Part shown: piece by piece, positions 25,601-39,318 of the stretch
Numbering within the stretch: position 1 is the first letter of the stretch
Layout: each line of letters starts with the position of its first letter
Translations under genes and position numbers: made by a program
DNA from: Ascarosepion bandense
Lineage: Eukaryota; Mollusca; Cephalopoda; Sepiida; Sepiidae
Length of the DNA stretch: 64,000 nucleotides
NCBI GenBank assembly: GCA_037127315.1
Contig: JBBBDQ010001027.1
Coordinates: 551,001 to 615,000 of the forward strand
Direction of reading: 5' to 3'
Notes under the pieces: model-generated
The model's input: the letters and a program-made list of their open reading frames with translations, nothing else
What the model was told of the DNA's origin: nothing
Databases searched by the model: none

Positions 25601-28600
25601 CTAAATAAAAAGTGAAATTTAATTCACCATGATGAATTTAAAGTTTCACTCAACTCGGTTAATATTTTGAGGGCAGCTGATTTCCTCTCTGGTAAGCTTG
25701 ATTGACTTTTATTTTTTTATTGTTTTTTATTTTAAAAATTAGTATTTATATATGTACTTTTCTGTGCTTTGTTGCATCCAGTATTGAATAAATTTTAAGA
25801 TATGCTTGTGTTAGTTGAGATTTCAGTTAACTCTTTTAGGCATCTAGACGGCAAGGCTTTTTTTTTTTAACTTTTGTTTGAATCTCTAAGGAAAGCTATG
25901 TTAAAATTCTCTTGCAGTGATTACTATGAGATCTCATGACTTTATTGAAGTTAAAACATACGGAATTTTTGATTTTTTATTCATTTAGTTATTTTTATTT
26001 ATTTTTTTTAAATTGAAGTAGATAGACCCGACTATGAACCTGGTTCATACCCTCCCTCATTTTTTGAACTGAAGTAGAGGTTTATACCTTGTTTCCTATT
26101 TAGGAAGGGGGTCCTGGTTTCTTTCCTCTCCTTAGGTCTTAATAGTAGTGCTGTCGTAAGCTTTTTGCGATGTGTGTGGATAGTGGCGACATCGCTTCAT
26201 ACTGAGGGTACCGGGTTGTCAGTTTTTAGGTTGCTGCTTCCAACTGGTAGTTTAGAGCCTGAAATCTTGCGTAGTGTCTTGAGAGGCTGCTCTGATCAAC
26301 AGTTGAATAATATCAGAGTATCTTGTAGTGCCATGTCACACATGGAGGGGTGTCTCTGCAAATGTTTCCAATGGCCAACCCTGAGGTCACATTATGCTGC
26401 AGTCTGCACCAGTTTTCTTCTACACATGTTGCATTTGACGACCGACTGTTACTACTACTCTAGGCCTCTCCTTACTGAAAAATATCACTAATTATGACAT
26501 CACACAAATTAAGAACTAAAACTAAACCCGCTAAACATAAATCACCTAAACCCATTAACATCTTTCTCGAACATCCGTGGTATCCACACCAACTTTTGTA
26601 GCACTGAATTCTTCATCAAAGTAAACTCACCTGACATTTTAGTTCTCTCTGAAACTAACCTTGACCCCTCTTTTCCTTCCTCTGATTACTATATCCCTGG
26701 TTACCTTCCCGTTGTTAGGAAGGACTCCAATATCTGTATTCATGGAATTGGTGCTTATGTCAGCGAACATCTCCCTCTAGCTAGAGTGATTTCTCTTGAA
26801 TCTCTTGATCATTCCTACATGTGTCTCCGTCTCTCTCTACTAAGCTCGGTTAGCTATCTTTTCTTTCTCTACTGCTCCTCTTCATCTCCTGACTGTTGTG
26901 TACTTTACAGCATCTCTGAAAATACAGATAAGGCCATTTTCTCTTATCCTTTTGCCCATATGTTTGTTTTTGGAGATTTCAATGCCCACCACACGAAAAA
27001 CTGGGAAACTCTGTCACAGATCTTGCTGATGTCAATACCATGAAATTTTTAATCACTCAATCTTTTACGCAAATAGTTGATTTCTTCACGCATTTCTCTA
27101 ACAACACTAATGGAACTGACTCACTGCTAGATCTCTGTTTCACTTCTATCCCTGACTCTTGTCATGTTATGCAGCTTTGCCCTCTTGGGAACTCTGATCA
27201 TGCTGTGGTTTCCATTGTCTCTTTTCACATCCCCTCCTCCCAGCAACCCCAGACCAGCAGAATATCTTAGCAGAGTGGAAGTCATTCTGCGATTTCCTTT
27301 GTGACATCTCTTGAAACAAAGTTTTTAGTCTTCTCGTTGAAGACTGTGTGTCCGAGGTCTCTTCATAGGTTAAAGCTGGTTTCCATGTTTTCATCCCAGC
27401 CATGAAGTTACAAATTAAACCCCATTCGTCCCCTTGATTCTCACCTGTTTGCTTGGCTGTTATTGCCCACAGGAATCACTTCTTCCAGTTTCATCGTAGA
27501 CATCTGTCTGGCCATAATAGGTGCCTATTTGCCTCTGCTTGTAATGAGTGCAAGAGGATTCTATATGATGCTAAGCTGTTGTTTGCTGAAAAAAATGAAA
27601 CAGTATAGCATCTTGCAAGTTCAGCTCCAAAGACTACTGGTGGCTTTGTAAAAATGTGTTAAATAACAGCAAGCCCTCAATCCCCACTTTAATCAATGAA
27701 TTTGAGGTTCTCATATCTTCAGATTGTCCACCAACTCAACATTTGATTAGTCTGGGGTATCTGCACCCAATTTCCTACCTAGAACTGAGGCTCAATTGAG
27801 TGACGTTCACATTTCTCTCCCACTGATCTTTAACAATTTCAAAGCTTGATCCCCATAAGGCGAGCAGAGCTGACGGAATCCCAATCATTGTCCTGAAGAA
27901 ATGTGCCCCCTGAACTTTCCTCTGTCCTCTCCAAACTGTACAACTACTACCTCTCTGTTTCTTGCTTCCCTGCCTGCTGGAAGTCCTTCTCTCTGGTTCT
28001 TGTGTTTAAGAATGCTGGAGAACCCTCAGACACTTCTAATTATCACCCTAACAGCCTCCGATTGATTTTTGGCAAAGTGCTCAAGGCTATTATTAATACT
28101 GAAGTTGTTCAACATCTAACAGCCCACTGCCTCTTCTCCAATAAACAGTATGGTTTCTGTTTCACCAGGTCTACTGCTGATATGTTAATGACCATCACAG
28201 AGTGTATATACAGGCTATGGATAAGAACGGTGAAGCTCGAGCTGTTGCCCTAGATATCAAGGTGGTAGCACCTGTTAGGGTCCCAGCTATGGGCAAATAG
28301 TTAACCCTCAAAACTGGGATCAAAACACTATGAAAGCATAAAAATAGAATTTTATAGAAAAATATACATTTTGGATTAAAAATATTACCAACAATACATT
28401 TTTGAAGGGAAAAAAATTGTCATAATACATTTTTGTATACAAAACTAGAAGATATCTTCAATTTTCTAAATTAAAAAAAATGATAAAATTTTATCAAAAC
28501 GAGACTAAATCAACCTTCTCACTACAACTGAACATTAAAAAAAACCTTAAATCCCTACCTTTTTGGCATTAAATAACCTACAAATGTTGATATGTCATTA

Positions 28601-31600
28601 AACAAAACTCAAACTCCATTCTACTCTCATGCAGCTCTCTTCACGCCAGTGTTCTCATCATTCTCTTAGCCATTCTCTGACACCCACTGTAACGTGTTAC
28701 TCTTTCTCATCACTAACCTATTATGTAACCCTTTGCGCATCAGTGGCAATTCTGCCTTGCTTGGGCTGAGATAATTATAAAAAACAAAAAAATTCTTTAT
28801 TTTTTCTAATTTTAGTGAAAATTTATATAAATGTAATTAGACAATAAAAAACATAATTTGATATTCTTTTCTAGACTGTTGGTGCTTCTTTTTTCATGAA
28901 ACATTGGGGGCCTTACAATGTTGCTGTTTGGGTAAGTAACTACCATGACTGTGCCATTGTTAATCAAAGCAAATTTGGTTTGTATTTTACTATTAAAAAA
29001 AATAATTTGTACTTTTAGTTTTTTTCTTGAATTTATCTTTTTTTTTAAAATCATGTCACCCCGAGCAAGGCAGTCACGCCACTGATGTGCAGGGGGCTAG
29101 GTAAGGGATTGGGAAAGAGAAAACCGGAAACCACATCCTAAACAGGGAACAAGGGATGAGCCTCTTCACCTGTTCAATAGACGTGGGTGGAGTGTGAACT
29201 GGGCGATAGTTTAGTCTATCTACTTCAATTATGGATTAATATTGGTATACCTAACCTTACATCAGTAATTGGTTTCAGGAGAGACGACTCAAGTCAAATT
29301 TACTTGTCTCCGAATTTACCTGTCACTAGGCTAAACCACAAATAACCATTGTATTTTATTTATAAATGCTTTTTTAATGGTCAATAAGAAACTATTCCAA
29401 GCTTACAGACATAAATTTTTGTTTTTAATATACTACAAAAAAAAAAAAAAGTAATTGCAAACTATTTTGTGAATGTCGTCAGACTGTGGATCGTCAGACT
29501 TCAATATTTGTGGCAAAAAGATGTAAAGTCAAATAAAATAACTTAAACTTTATTTTTCCTTATATTTTTTCGGGCAGACAATGTATAATCAAGAACAACT
29601 TATCTCAAAATAACGTAACCCAAGGTACACCTGTAATAGTAAATACTGTAGTCAGTGTGATAATTCATACGATAAATACACAGTGATAACTTTCTATGAA
29701 CAGACGTCCTATGTATAGTGAGTGTGTGGTTATACTGAGCAAAAGCGATGGACCGGATGTTTGCTCTCTCACGACAAAAAAGCAAATGACCAAAAGTTGT
29801 CTCTGCGCAGGTAGACCCGCTCCAGATGTTCCGGTTGAAAAATAAAAATTTATCAAATTTCCATTTCGCGAGCCTATGCAAATTTTATTTACCAGCCAAT
29901 GGGAAGCCCAGAATCAAATACAAGTGTGAAATCCCAAACGAGCTGCTTTGATCCAAAAAGCAGATATAAAAAGCGATACAGACAGACCGACGCAGAGACA
30001 CAGAGACGAATGTAATTAGTATCTCCCTTGACCAAGTCAAGCGGCTACTATGTTCGCCTCCCTTCTCCTCTCCTTACCTTCTTCCCTGTCTCAAAACTAC
30101 TTACTAACCTAAGGAGCGACTACACCAAAGACATTTCTCATTTACATGCTCCCCACATTCCTAAGCCTTAAATCTCTTTCAGAGCATATTATACTGCCAT
30201 GAACGTTTTAACCTCCGTTGAACTTATATTCATGTTATTACTTTAATTGTAAAAACATTAATTGATATGTGTATATATAAAAATGTTATTTTTAACTCAA
30301 TTTGCTTTTCTTGAATTTATAATCATTTTATGACTTATAGTGAGCTATCTACCACAAGGCCAAATTCCAATTCAACAGTATACAACTACCCTTCACTACA
30401 ACTAGAAAAAGAATAGATAAGCAACCCTGCTATAAGTGAACGGATCTATATCCAACATTTAGTATAGAGCAGGATTATTATCTTTCTGCACATCTTTTTC
30501 ATCTTGAAAATACAATGTCTACATCCCATTCTGTTAATGATCACAGCAGAAATTAATAAAACAAAAAATCTATTATAATTTTTCTGCAGTTAATACTTAT
30601 AGTTCACTTATAACCGATGCCCTTCACTTCTTTTCATCTTTTTTGTGTTTTTTTGTAATCCATATTTCATGTTGTTTTTTTCTTTTTTTGTTTCTGAATG
30701 CAAAATTTTTTAATCTTATTTTCTACTTCTGTTCAATAAATTGATATTATATTTTTGTTTACACTAAGTCTAAGTACACATTGCCTGGACCAGGGATTGA
30801 ACTCACAATTTGTCACCAAATTCACAAAACGCTTTATTTCAATCGGCTTTTGTCGCTTGTGGTGCAGTGGATATCAGCTCAGAATGACAAATCGGGGGAG
30901 CTGAGCTTGAATTCCAATTGAATTTGTGGCATTCACTTACATGCAAATATCCTTGGGAAGGGGGTATTAACCCTTTGTTGCATATTGGTTGCAATTGTAA
31001 TCAATATGCAACAAAGGGTTAATCCGTCTCTTCCCTGCCCTCCAGTTATGGGTTAAATAACAGGACAGATTGAGTTCTATAGCCTTGGCTGGCAACCACT
31101 CTACCACAGACGTTAATGGCAACCTCCTGTGGGATCTTCTGCTCAGTCTGTCATGTCTCAAGACATGATTGCCCAAACGTGTATCATGTATAGCACTTAA
31201 CTGACTGACTGGTTGTCCCTAGTTTGGATGGTGTGTACTTAGACTTAGTGTGAGCAATAACTGAATGGTACTAAAAATAAGAATTAGATTAGATATCCCT
31301 AGACATGGGCAGTGGAGCAAGGACAGTCTACCCCCATAGATTAAATAAAGGGTTCAGTTCAGAATTCCCTCTAACTTGTTTTCATATGCACTTAATGAAG
31401 ACCTGAGGGCCTAATGGCCGAAATGTGATAACAACAAAAATGAAAACAATAGTACAAATGTAAATAGTGTAAATAACAACTCCTCCTCATCCCAGAAATT
31501 CAAGTAGAAACCTTGTTTGCATTATGTTGCATAATTTGTTTTCTTGCCAGAGGTTACGGTTAAGGAATTTATTGATCAGTGTGTGTTTGTTTTCTGCTAC

Positions 31601-34600
31601 TCAATTCTTTATGACACATTAAGAAAAAAACTATTTTTAATCATCATGTTTTTTTTATATTAGGAAGGACATTCACTTTTGTCTCATCTGGGGTATGACA
31701 ATAAACAGCAAGGCCTCTGGTTGGGAAATTTCAAGAAGCATGGACCCACCTTTCTATTGTCTCAGCTCTGGGCAAATAGTTCATCCTCAAACTGGTGTCA
31801 AATATAATGAAAGTAGAAAAATACAGTTTTGTAGTAAAAATACCAGCAATATATTTTCATATTAAAACACAGTACCAACAATATATTATCGGAAATAAAA
31901 ATACTAATGCTACCAAGAAGATCAAATTTTAGCACTGAATGACCAAGAAGTTGATATGCCACTAAAACAAATTCACTTTTGTCATTAAACAAGTTTTTGT
32001 GTTTAGGTTTTTTTTATTACTTACATTGTTTGAACTGTTATGCTCATTTTTATATTCATATTCACAATGTTTCAGCTATTGTACGTTTCAACCTTCTTCA
32101 GGTGACTAGAACTTTGGACCAAACCCTTTATTTCAATCACTGGGGAAGGGAGGGGATTATTCTCGTTCCATGAGTCATGCCGCTTCTGGATGTTTTAGTT
32201 ATCTCCATTTAACTCTAAGTTTTTTGTTAGCCACTATTGTCGCCAGGTATTGAACTCACAACTCTTTGGTTCAAGTCACTTGATCTAACCAATGCTTTTA
32301 TCCACTGGGCCACGTGTCTTTCACGACATAGATTTTTTTTATATAACAAAATAATAAAATTATGACAATTAGCATCTGTGTAAACATCACGGAAAGCGAT
32401 TTTATAATGAATGTTAAGTGTTGAACAGAACTTTTTCATCTAAAGTTTTTTTAACATTTAAAATTTCATCTTGATTTTCATTAGTATGAATGAATCTTTG
32501 ATCTATTGAACATATTAAAGATTGGTTTCTATTAAAGGGGTTCAAAGAGGTGATTACATAAACAGTGTTTAAATGTTGCTCGAATGATCAGAAAATTCCT
32601 CTTGTTAAGCATAATAGACTTTACTTATATAGAATAGTTGCTGTAATGTCAGGAAGTAAAGAATGCTTGTATATTTCTTTTATTATGATGTTGATAGATT
32701 TTTGACATGGAATTTGATAATGGGGCTTTCAATGTCCAATAAAACGATGATGCTATTATTAAGTTTGAGTGCACTATTTCAAGCAATTTGTTGTTGGAAT
32801 TAACATTATTATATATGGCTGTATCGGTTGGTTTAAAGTTTTTGATAAGTGATACTGGGGTAGGAATTTGTGAATTCGTAGGACATAGAAACAGGTTAAT
32901 TTTTATTTGCATGTGCAAGAATGATTCAGAAACTGGAAAAAGTACAATAAAAAAAAACTGAAACGGGCCAACCTTGTCAGTTGGAATTGATAAAAACGTC
33001 TTAAAAATTAAATGGTAAATTACAGACTTAATGGGGATTGCTGTAAAACAGGTTTACAGGCTTGAGTTTGTGTCATAAAATTTGATAATAAAAAACAAAA
33101 TATTTAATCAGAAATTTAGAATGTAATGCGATCTTTTGGTTCTCTTCTAAATAATTAAAATGGCAAAAAAAATTGTTGAATTTAAATTGAGAGTTTAATT
33201 TTATTTAAATTTCAATTAAGAATGTAGAAATAATAAAATTAGTTAGGAAAATAAAATCTGGCCTTGTAAGTTGATATCTTGGCAGCTGAATCCATGTGGG
33301 AAAAAAAATTAGATTTGCTGTTCTTTTTTTTTTTTTACAGCTGTTCATTATCTTATATTTTAAATTAAAATTCACAGTTGGGCCAAAAGAGTTCGTTCGT
33401 TGTTTTTATGTATTTGAAGATATCACGTTTGACAAATAACAAACCACTTCTACAATTAGGCAATTATATAAGCCTTATTTTTGGCAATAAGTGCAGAATT
33501 TTTATCGTACCTGGTAGTTAAAAATATTTGAGAAATTATCTTTTTTCAACAGTATGTCTCATGACTGTTGTTGTAGCAGAAACTTACCTCGGTGACCCAA
33601 AAAGTGTTAGAGCCATGTCTATATTTTGCAATGGAATATGGAGATGATGAGCTTCAGACTGAAAGTGAATCGGGCAGCACTTTGTGTTTGCAAAGGTTGT
33701 GGTGTTGATTGCAGCCATGGCTGGTTTAGGTGCATAAAAGCACTGTACGCTCATTCAGAGACGGTGTTTGCAAGGAGAGCGGCTTATCTGAGATTGAGGA
33801 ATAGTGATTAGTGGAATTCTTTTGCCCAGTCAGATTTGCTTTACTCAGCTTTTTGTTTTGTGCGCTTCCAGTTTTTACAAAGTTGTTAAGTACTAAATAT
33901 AGCATTGCATGCTGGGTGGGGGTCAAAGGTCTCTGTCATGATACCAAATGTAATACTACATTATGGATTTGATAATGTCCTAGAAATGAGACTCCATTCA
34001 TGTTGTGTTTAGAAGATCTGAAGAAGTTTCAGTTTCAGGGTTGAAACATTGCAAATTTGAGCCAACCACATGTCACACAAAGTTATAGTTGATGAATTCC
34101 TAAGATTGATCAAAGTTTTGGAATGATGACCAAAATAGCATAACATTTTTAACAAAACAGTTACTTTTAGTTGTTGGTTACATAAATGTTTTAATCTTTT
34201 CTGAAATTATTTAGCCTAAAACATGCAAATCCAACAGATAGGTTTTTAGGGATAATTTTTGATTTTGTCTGAGAAAGTAACTTTTTTCTTGTCATAGTTT
34301 TTGATTGATTTAATGAGTAAGCATGACTGGTGGGTGTAAAGGTCTCTGTATTTTGTTCTTAGTTAACATTCAGGCTTAACTTCTTAGGAACGCCTAAACC
34401 CATCTGTCGCTGAAAACTTATCTTTTTTAATTTTTTTTTTTTTTCACCTTTAATTTCAGTAATCATTAAGTATAAGTAGTTTGTCACATTTTTCCCTGGT
34501 TGCAATACCATAAAAATGGGCCTTTCTACATTTAACTCTGTTCATCTGTTGTCAAGTCTTCTTGAGGCCCTGCTCTTTCTTTATGAGTGGGTCACTGTCT

Positions 34601-37600
34601 GCATCAAAGCAATCTACGTAGTACGCCATTATAGAACCAGTTATTGTTTTTTTTCTTTTTTTGTTTTTTTTCTTCCATATTAATTTGGATGCCTCACCAT
34701 GTGATGCTGTTTGCTTTTAATATTTGACTGTACACTATTTTGCTTCTTCAAATCAGAGAAAAAAAATGATTCCATTTTGTACATCAAAGAATTTTGATGT
34801 TTTGACATGATGCTTCATTTTCATGTTTTGTTTTTAATTATGGAAAATTGTAAAATCTTTTGCATCATGTGAGTATCTTAGATAACAAAGAATATGAATT
34901 CGTCTTTTTGTCTGACAGGAAAATTAGGTGGCATTAATTTTGAAATTTGGAGCTGCTGAGTTTGAGTTTGAAAGCAATAAAGAATTTTAAAATTCTCTGA
35001 CAATAGCAGCAATTAATGGTATGGAAAAGGAAAAGTTTAATTTTTTTTCCAAATTGAATCTAATTTATATTTTGGCTGGAGATTACAATTTTCTGATTTT
35101 CTTTTTTTTTTTTTTTTTTAAACCTCACAAAGGACACGGCTGGAGAAGAAAAATACACGGGTCTCTCTTCATTTTACTGTCGCAATGCAGGAGCAGCCAT
35201 TTTCGCTTTTGACCTGAACTGTATGAAATCTTTCGACTCACTTGGGTGAGTGTTTGTCTTTAATCACCTAAAATAATAATGTCAGCTTAATGTTGAACCC
35301 TGACCCCTGAGGAGCATGGATCTCCCACCCTGAAACCCTACTGTCCATTTCTGCTCTCCACCCGGATATATGCACTTTTGCACAGTCTCTGGTATCCCAG
35401 TCTTATGGGTTCAAAGGCTTAAGATTTCTTCATGCCCATTCGGCCAACAACAATTACGGAATGTAAAATGTATGTCAAACTCTCTTGCTTACAAACATGC
35501 ACAATATAGATGGTGTGAACATAGGAATCAATACTGAATGGGGAATATCAATTTCACATGTCGTTGCAATATTTTCACCTTCCCATATAACTATAGCAAA
35601 TTTTAACAGTCTTTAGGCGGACCTAAAGGAGACTACCACCACCTTTAAATTTGTTGTTTTTTTTTGTTTTTTTTAATAGTTTTTTGGTGCGGTCTTATCA
35701 ATTACACCCTAAACTTTCCGATTGACAAAAAAATTTGGAAAAATTTCAGTATTTCAACAATTTGGTGGGGGCAGTTTTTCATATAATGTTTTGTAAATTG
35801 ATCCTCCATTTTGGGACCACTCGCCAGTACCACATTACCACCACCTGTAAATTTGTTGATTATCAATTTTTATTTTATTTTTTTATTTTTTTTACTTTTT
35901 TCATTGCAATCTTATTGATTAAACCCTAAACTTTCTGATTGACAAAAAGCTTTGTAAAAATTTCAACATTTAAACAACTTTGTGGGGAGGGTCAGTTTTT
36001 CATACAACCTTATAGTAAATCGATTCTGTGCAATTAACTTTTTGTTTGTGCATATTCAACAACTGAATCCTTTGCAAAACTTTTGAATAAAGCCATTCTT
36101 GGAGTTTCCGAGGAAGATGCCATTGTAAGAACTAAAGAAAACTTGAAAAAGACAAAAACGAGCAACAACTCGTCCTAAAAAAACAAAACAAAGCGACCCC
36201 CAACGCGAGTGGTTCCAAAATGGAGGATCGATTTACTATAATATTGTATGAGAAATTGAGCACCCACCAAAAAAAAAATTAAATATGAAAATTTTTTCAA
36301 ATTTCTTCTGATAATCGAAAACTTTATGTAATAACTGATAAGGCTGCGCTGAAAAATATTAAAAAAATGAAAAACAAGTTTAAAGGTAGTGTTAGTCTCC
36401 TTCAGGTCCGCCAATCTTTATATCATGATTACTTTTGTTATTAACATTTGCATTCATTCTTGACAACTGACAAGCTCTTTTTTCCAGATTGTTAAATCCT
36501 GAAACAAATGTAAACAAATTTTACATTAAAAGAAAAACATTAAATTTAATTTTGTATTAGATCAGATTATTTTTCTTACTACCAGAAATATTTCATTTAT
36601 TAGAGAAAACAACTAAATCAAAGGCTTGTGGGGTGAGTCAGTGTGCAGGGGGTAGGCAGATAAGAATCAAATGCATTTAATGTTTAAAATATAATTAGAA
36701 TTTGGTGTGACATGATGTCTATAATCATCAGAGTGAATGAAAGAATTCACCTGCAATATGGAAGATTACATAAACAGCTGGCCTGTGTTTATTTGCTTTT
36801 CTGTGTGTATATGGTGGACTCTCTCACCATGGACAACAAATGAGGGATCAGGTAAAATAAAGAGGTGCTCAACTTCTATGGATACATGCGTCTCTTGAGG
36901 CTTTTTAAACAGATAGAACATGTGGTAGACCCATTTAGCTTGAAGATCAATTACTACATGTTTCTGCAAGTGGACAACAAGGCCTGCTTTACTGTATGCA
37001 ACAAAGCCACAATGACAGGTAAAAGGCTATCAGCGAGAGGAGCAGCATACTGTCAACTTGCTTTAATATTTGCAGGTACCTGTATGCCACTGCCCGGCTG
37101 GTTGCTGTTGGTTTCGATCTAGTTAGCTGGTCGTAGATTGACTCTGTCACGGTGTTCTCCCTTGTCCCACGTTGTAGTCACGTGAGTTCTCCACTAGCTG
37201 TCTCTCTGCCGAACTAAACCAAACCGGGAAGCGTGCACACAATTAAGCAATAAAAGAAAGAAATATAGCACCAAAAAAAAAAAAAATAAGTGGACCGATG
37301 TCTGAAGTGTTGTAAAATGACATCTTTATATACAGAATATGCACAATAGTCTCTTGAATAATTCCCAATCCCTGCTTCTATCAAATTGGTAGCGGAACGG
37401 ACGTTTCTTAACTAAATCAAATTATTCTCTCAATCAATAAGAGAAATCTGGCTGGTCACAGCTTGCTGCTCCGAACAGAGTTTGTTATAAGTCTAATCAA
37501 CTTGTTGCTTGTTTTCCAGAATGTTACAGAAATTGCCGAAGTGCTGGGTTACTCTCTTCATTTGGCAATTTCAAACTTTTTCTGCAAATTCTCTTGTCTG

Positions 37601-39282
37601 TCTCTTAACTCTGGTTGGTTGATATCAGGCCTCTTCTGTCGATCTCTGCCATTCCGACTTTGACTTCAAACTCTGACTTCAACTGCAACTTTGTCTGTAA
37701 AATCACTTCTGGTCTGTCTTTAAATCTGGTTGGCCAGTATCAGGCCTCTGCAGTTGGTGCTCAACAACATGGTGCCTATCTTCGTCGACATTCAGTTGTC
37801 AATCTCAAAAACTTTGTCTGCAAAATCACTTCTCTTGTCTTTAACTCAGGCTTTGTGGTTGGCGCCCAACAACATGGCGCCTTTCTCTGTCATTACATTT
37901 CTAGGCCGGTAACTGGGACTGAACTTCAATTGCCTCGAACCGCTGCTGGAACTTCACTGGACTGTGCTCTGGAACTTTCTGGAACTCAAACTCAAAACTT
38001 TGTCTGCAAAATCACTTCTTTTCTGTCTTTAACTCAGGTTGGCACCCAACAACATGGAGCCTATCTTCGTCGTTACATTTTTAGGCCGGTAACTGGAACT
38101 GAAACTGAACTGCTTCAAACCGCCCCTGGGTCCCAACTGATTTTGGTCTCTTGATTCATGCCCATGCTATGCCCATTGCTATGGTGTGGGGCCCATGCTA
38201 TGGTGTGGGGCTGACGGTTGCTGGGTGTTTAAACCCCCCTCCCCCAATCTCGGCAACCAATAGAATGCTGAAGTTAGCTGCTACTCGTTGTTGCCTCTGG
38301 TTTACCCAATGGGATTAATCTGCTTTCCATGACGTCAATTGTTATTCGTCTCCCCCTTTCGGGGCTTGTTTACAGGACCAATGGAATTTCTCTCGATTTT
38401 ATGACGTCATCTTCCCATACCCCTTTTCTGGGCTGGACTTAACCGAATTTTCTCTCTCAAATTTTCTTTCTCATGAAACAATTTTGGGGATTTTTTTTCT
38501 TAAAACAATCGCTTTTGACCTCTTTGAACTGGCTTTGCTCAAAACAAGTTGACAAGGGTCCATTGACATTGTCACCCACATAATAATTTCTTCGCACATG
38601 TGTTTTTTAATATCCCTTTTCTGAGTTACCTATATTTTCAATGTTTTGTTACCTAGTCTCCACCTTCATGTGACTTCTTGCCTACTCTGTCCTCTTTTTT
38701 TTGTGGATATGCTTTAATGGAAGGCGAATCTCTGGTTTCCACATTTTGCAACCGTCCTCAGGATACGGCATCGAGTTGATTTGGGCACATCAGGAATGCC
38801 AGCATTTTCAAAAACTTTTTTGCTAGTTTCAAGAGGGTTACGGTGGACTTTTCTCTTGATCCTACTCATGGCTCGATGCAACACAGGTGCTTTCTTATGA
38901 ATTTTCCCTTTGTCAGAACATCTGTTGCAAAGTTCAGGGTAACAAATTTTTTAATTGTACGATGATCACGGGCCAATTCTTTGGCTATTTCTAAGGTAGA
39001 CATTTTATTACAAACCCTTTGGACAATTTTAGACTTCTCAGCTTGACTCAAAGCACCTTTACGTCTCATCTTGCATATAACATTGGCACGCTGAAACAGG
39101 CTGAAAGTCACCAAAATGGCTGCCATTTGTTTACTATTGCACAGATTAGCTTCGAGTTTTAGATCTGCACATGTGTTAATGTTGTCATATGACGTGCCAA
39201 GTTTCACTAATTTTTATTAAAAACTGTCGGAGTTAGAACAAAAAAATCGATTTGCATATAATTCTGGCACGCAGTGTGTATG

Positions 39283-39318
<36 letters not shown>

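Noticed and set aside
36865..37122. 85-codon open frame MLNFYGYMRLL... (+)
   Set aside because: No domain recognised, open frames exist on both strands, and no splice or promoter evidence.
38740..38770. CTGAGGA ... GAAA on the minus strand
   Set aside because: It falls in the coding frame of the Tc1-like transposase (RILRTVAKCGN) and stems do not form, so it is chance.
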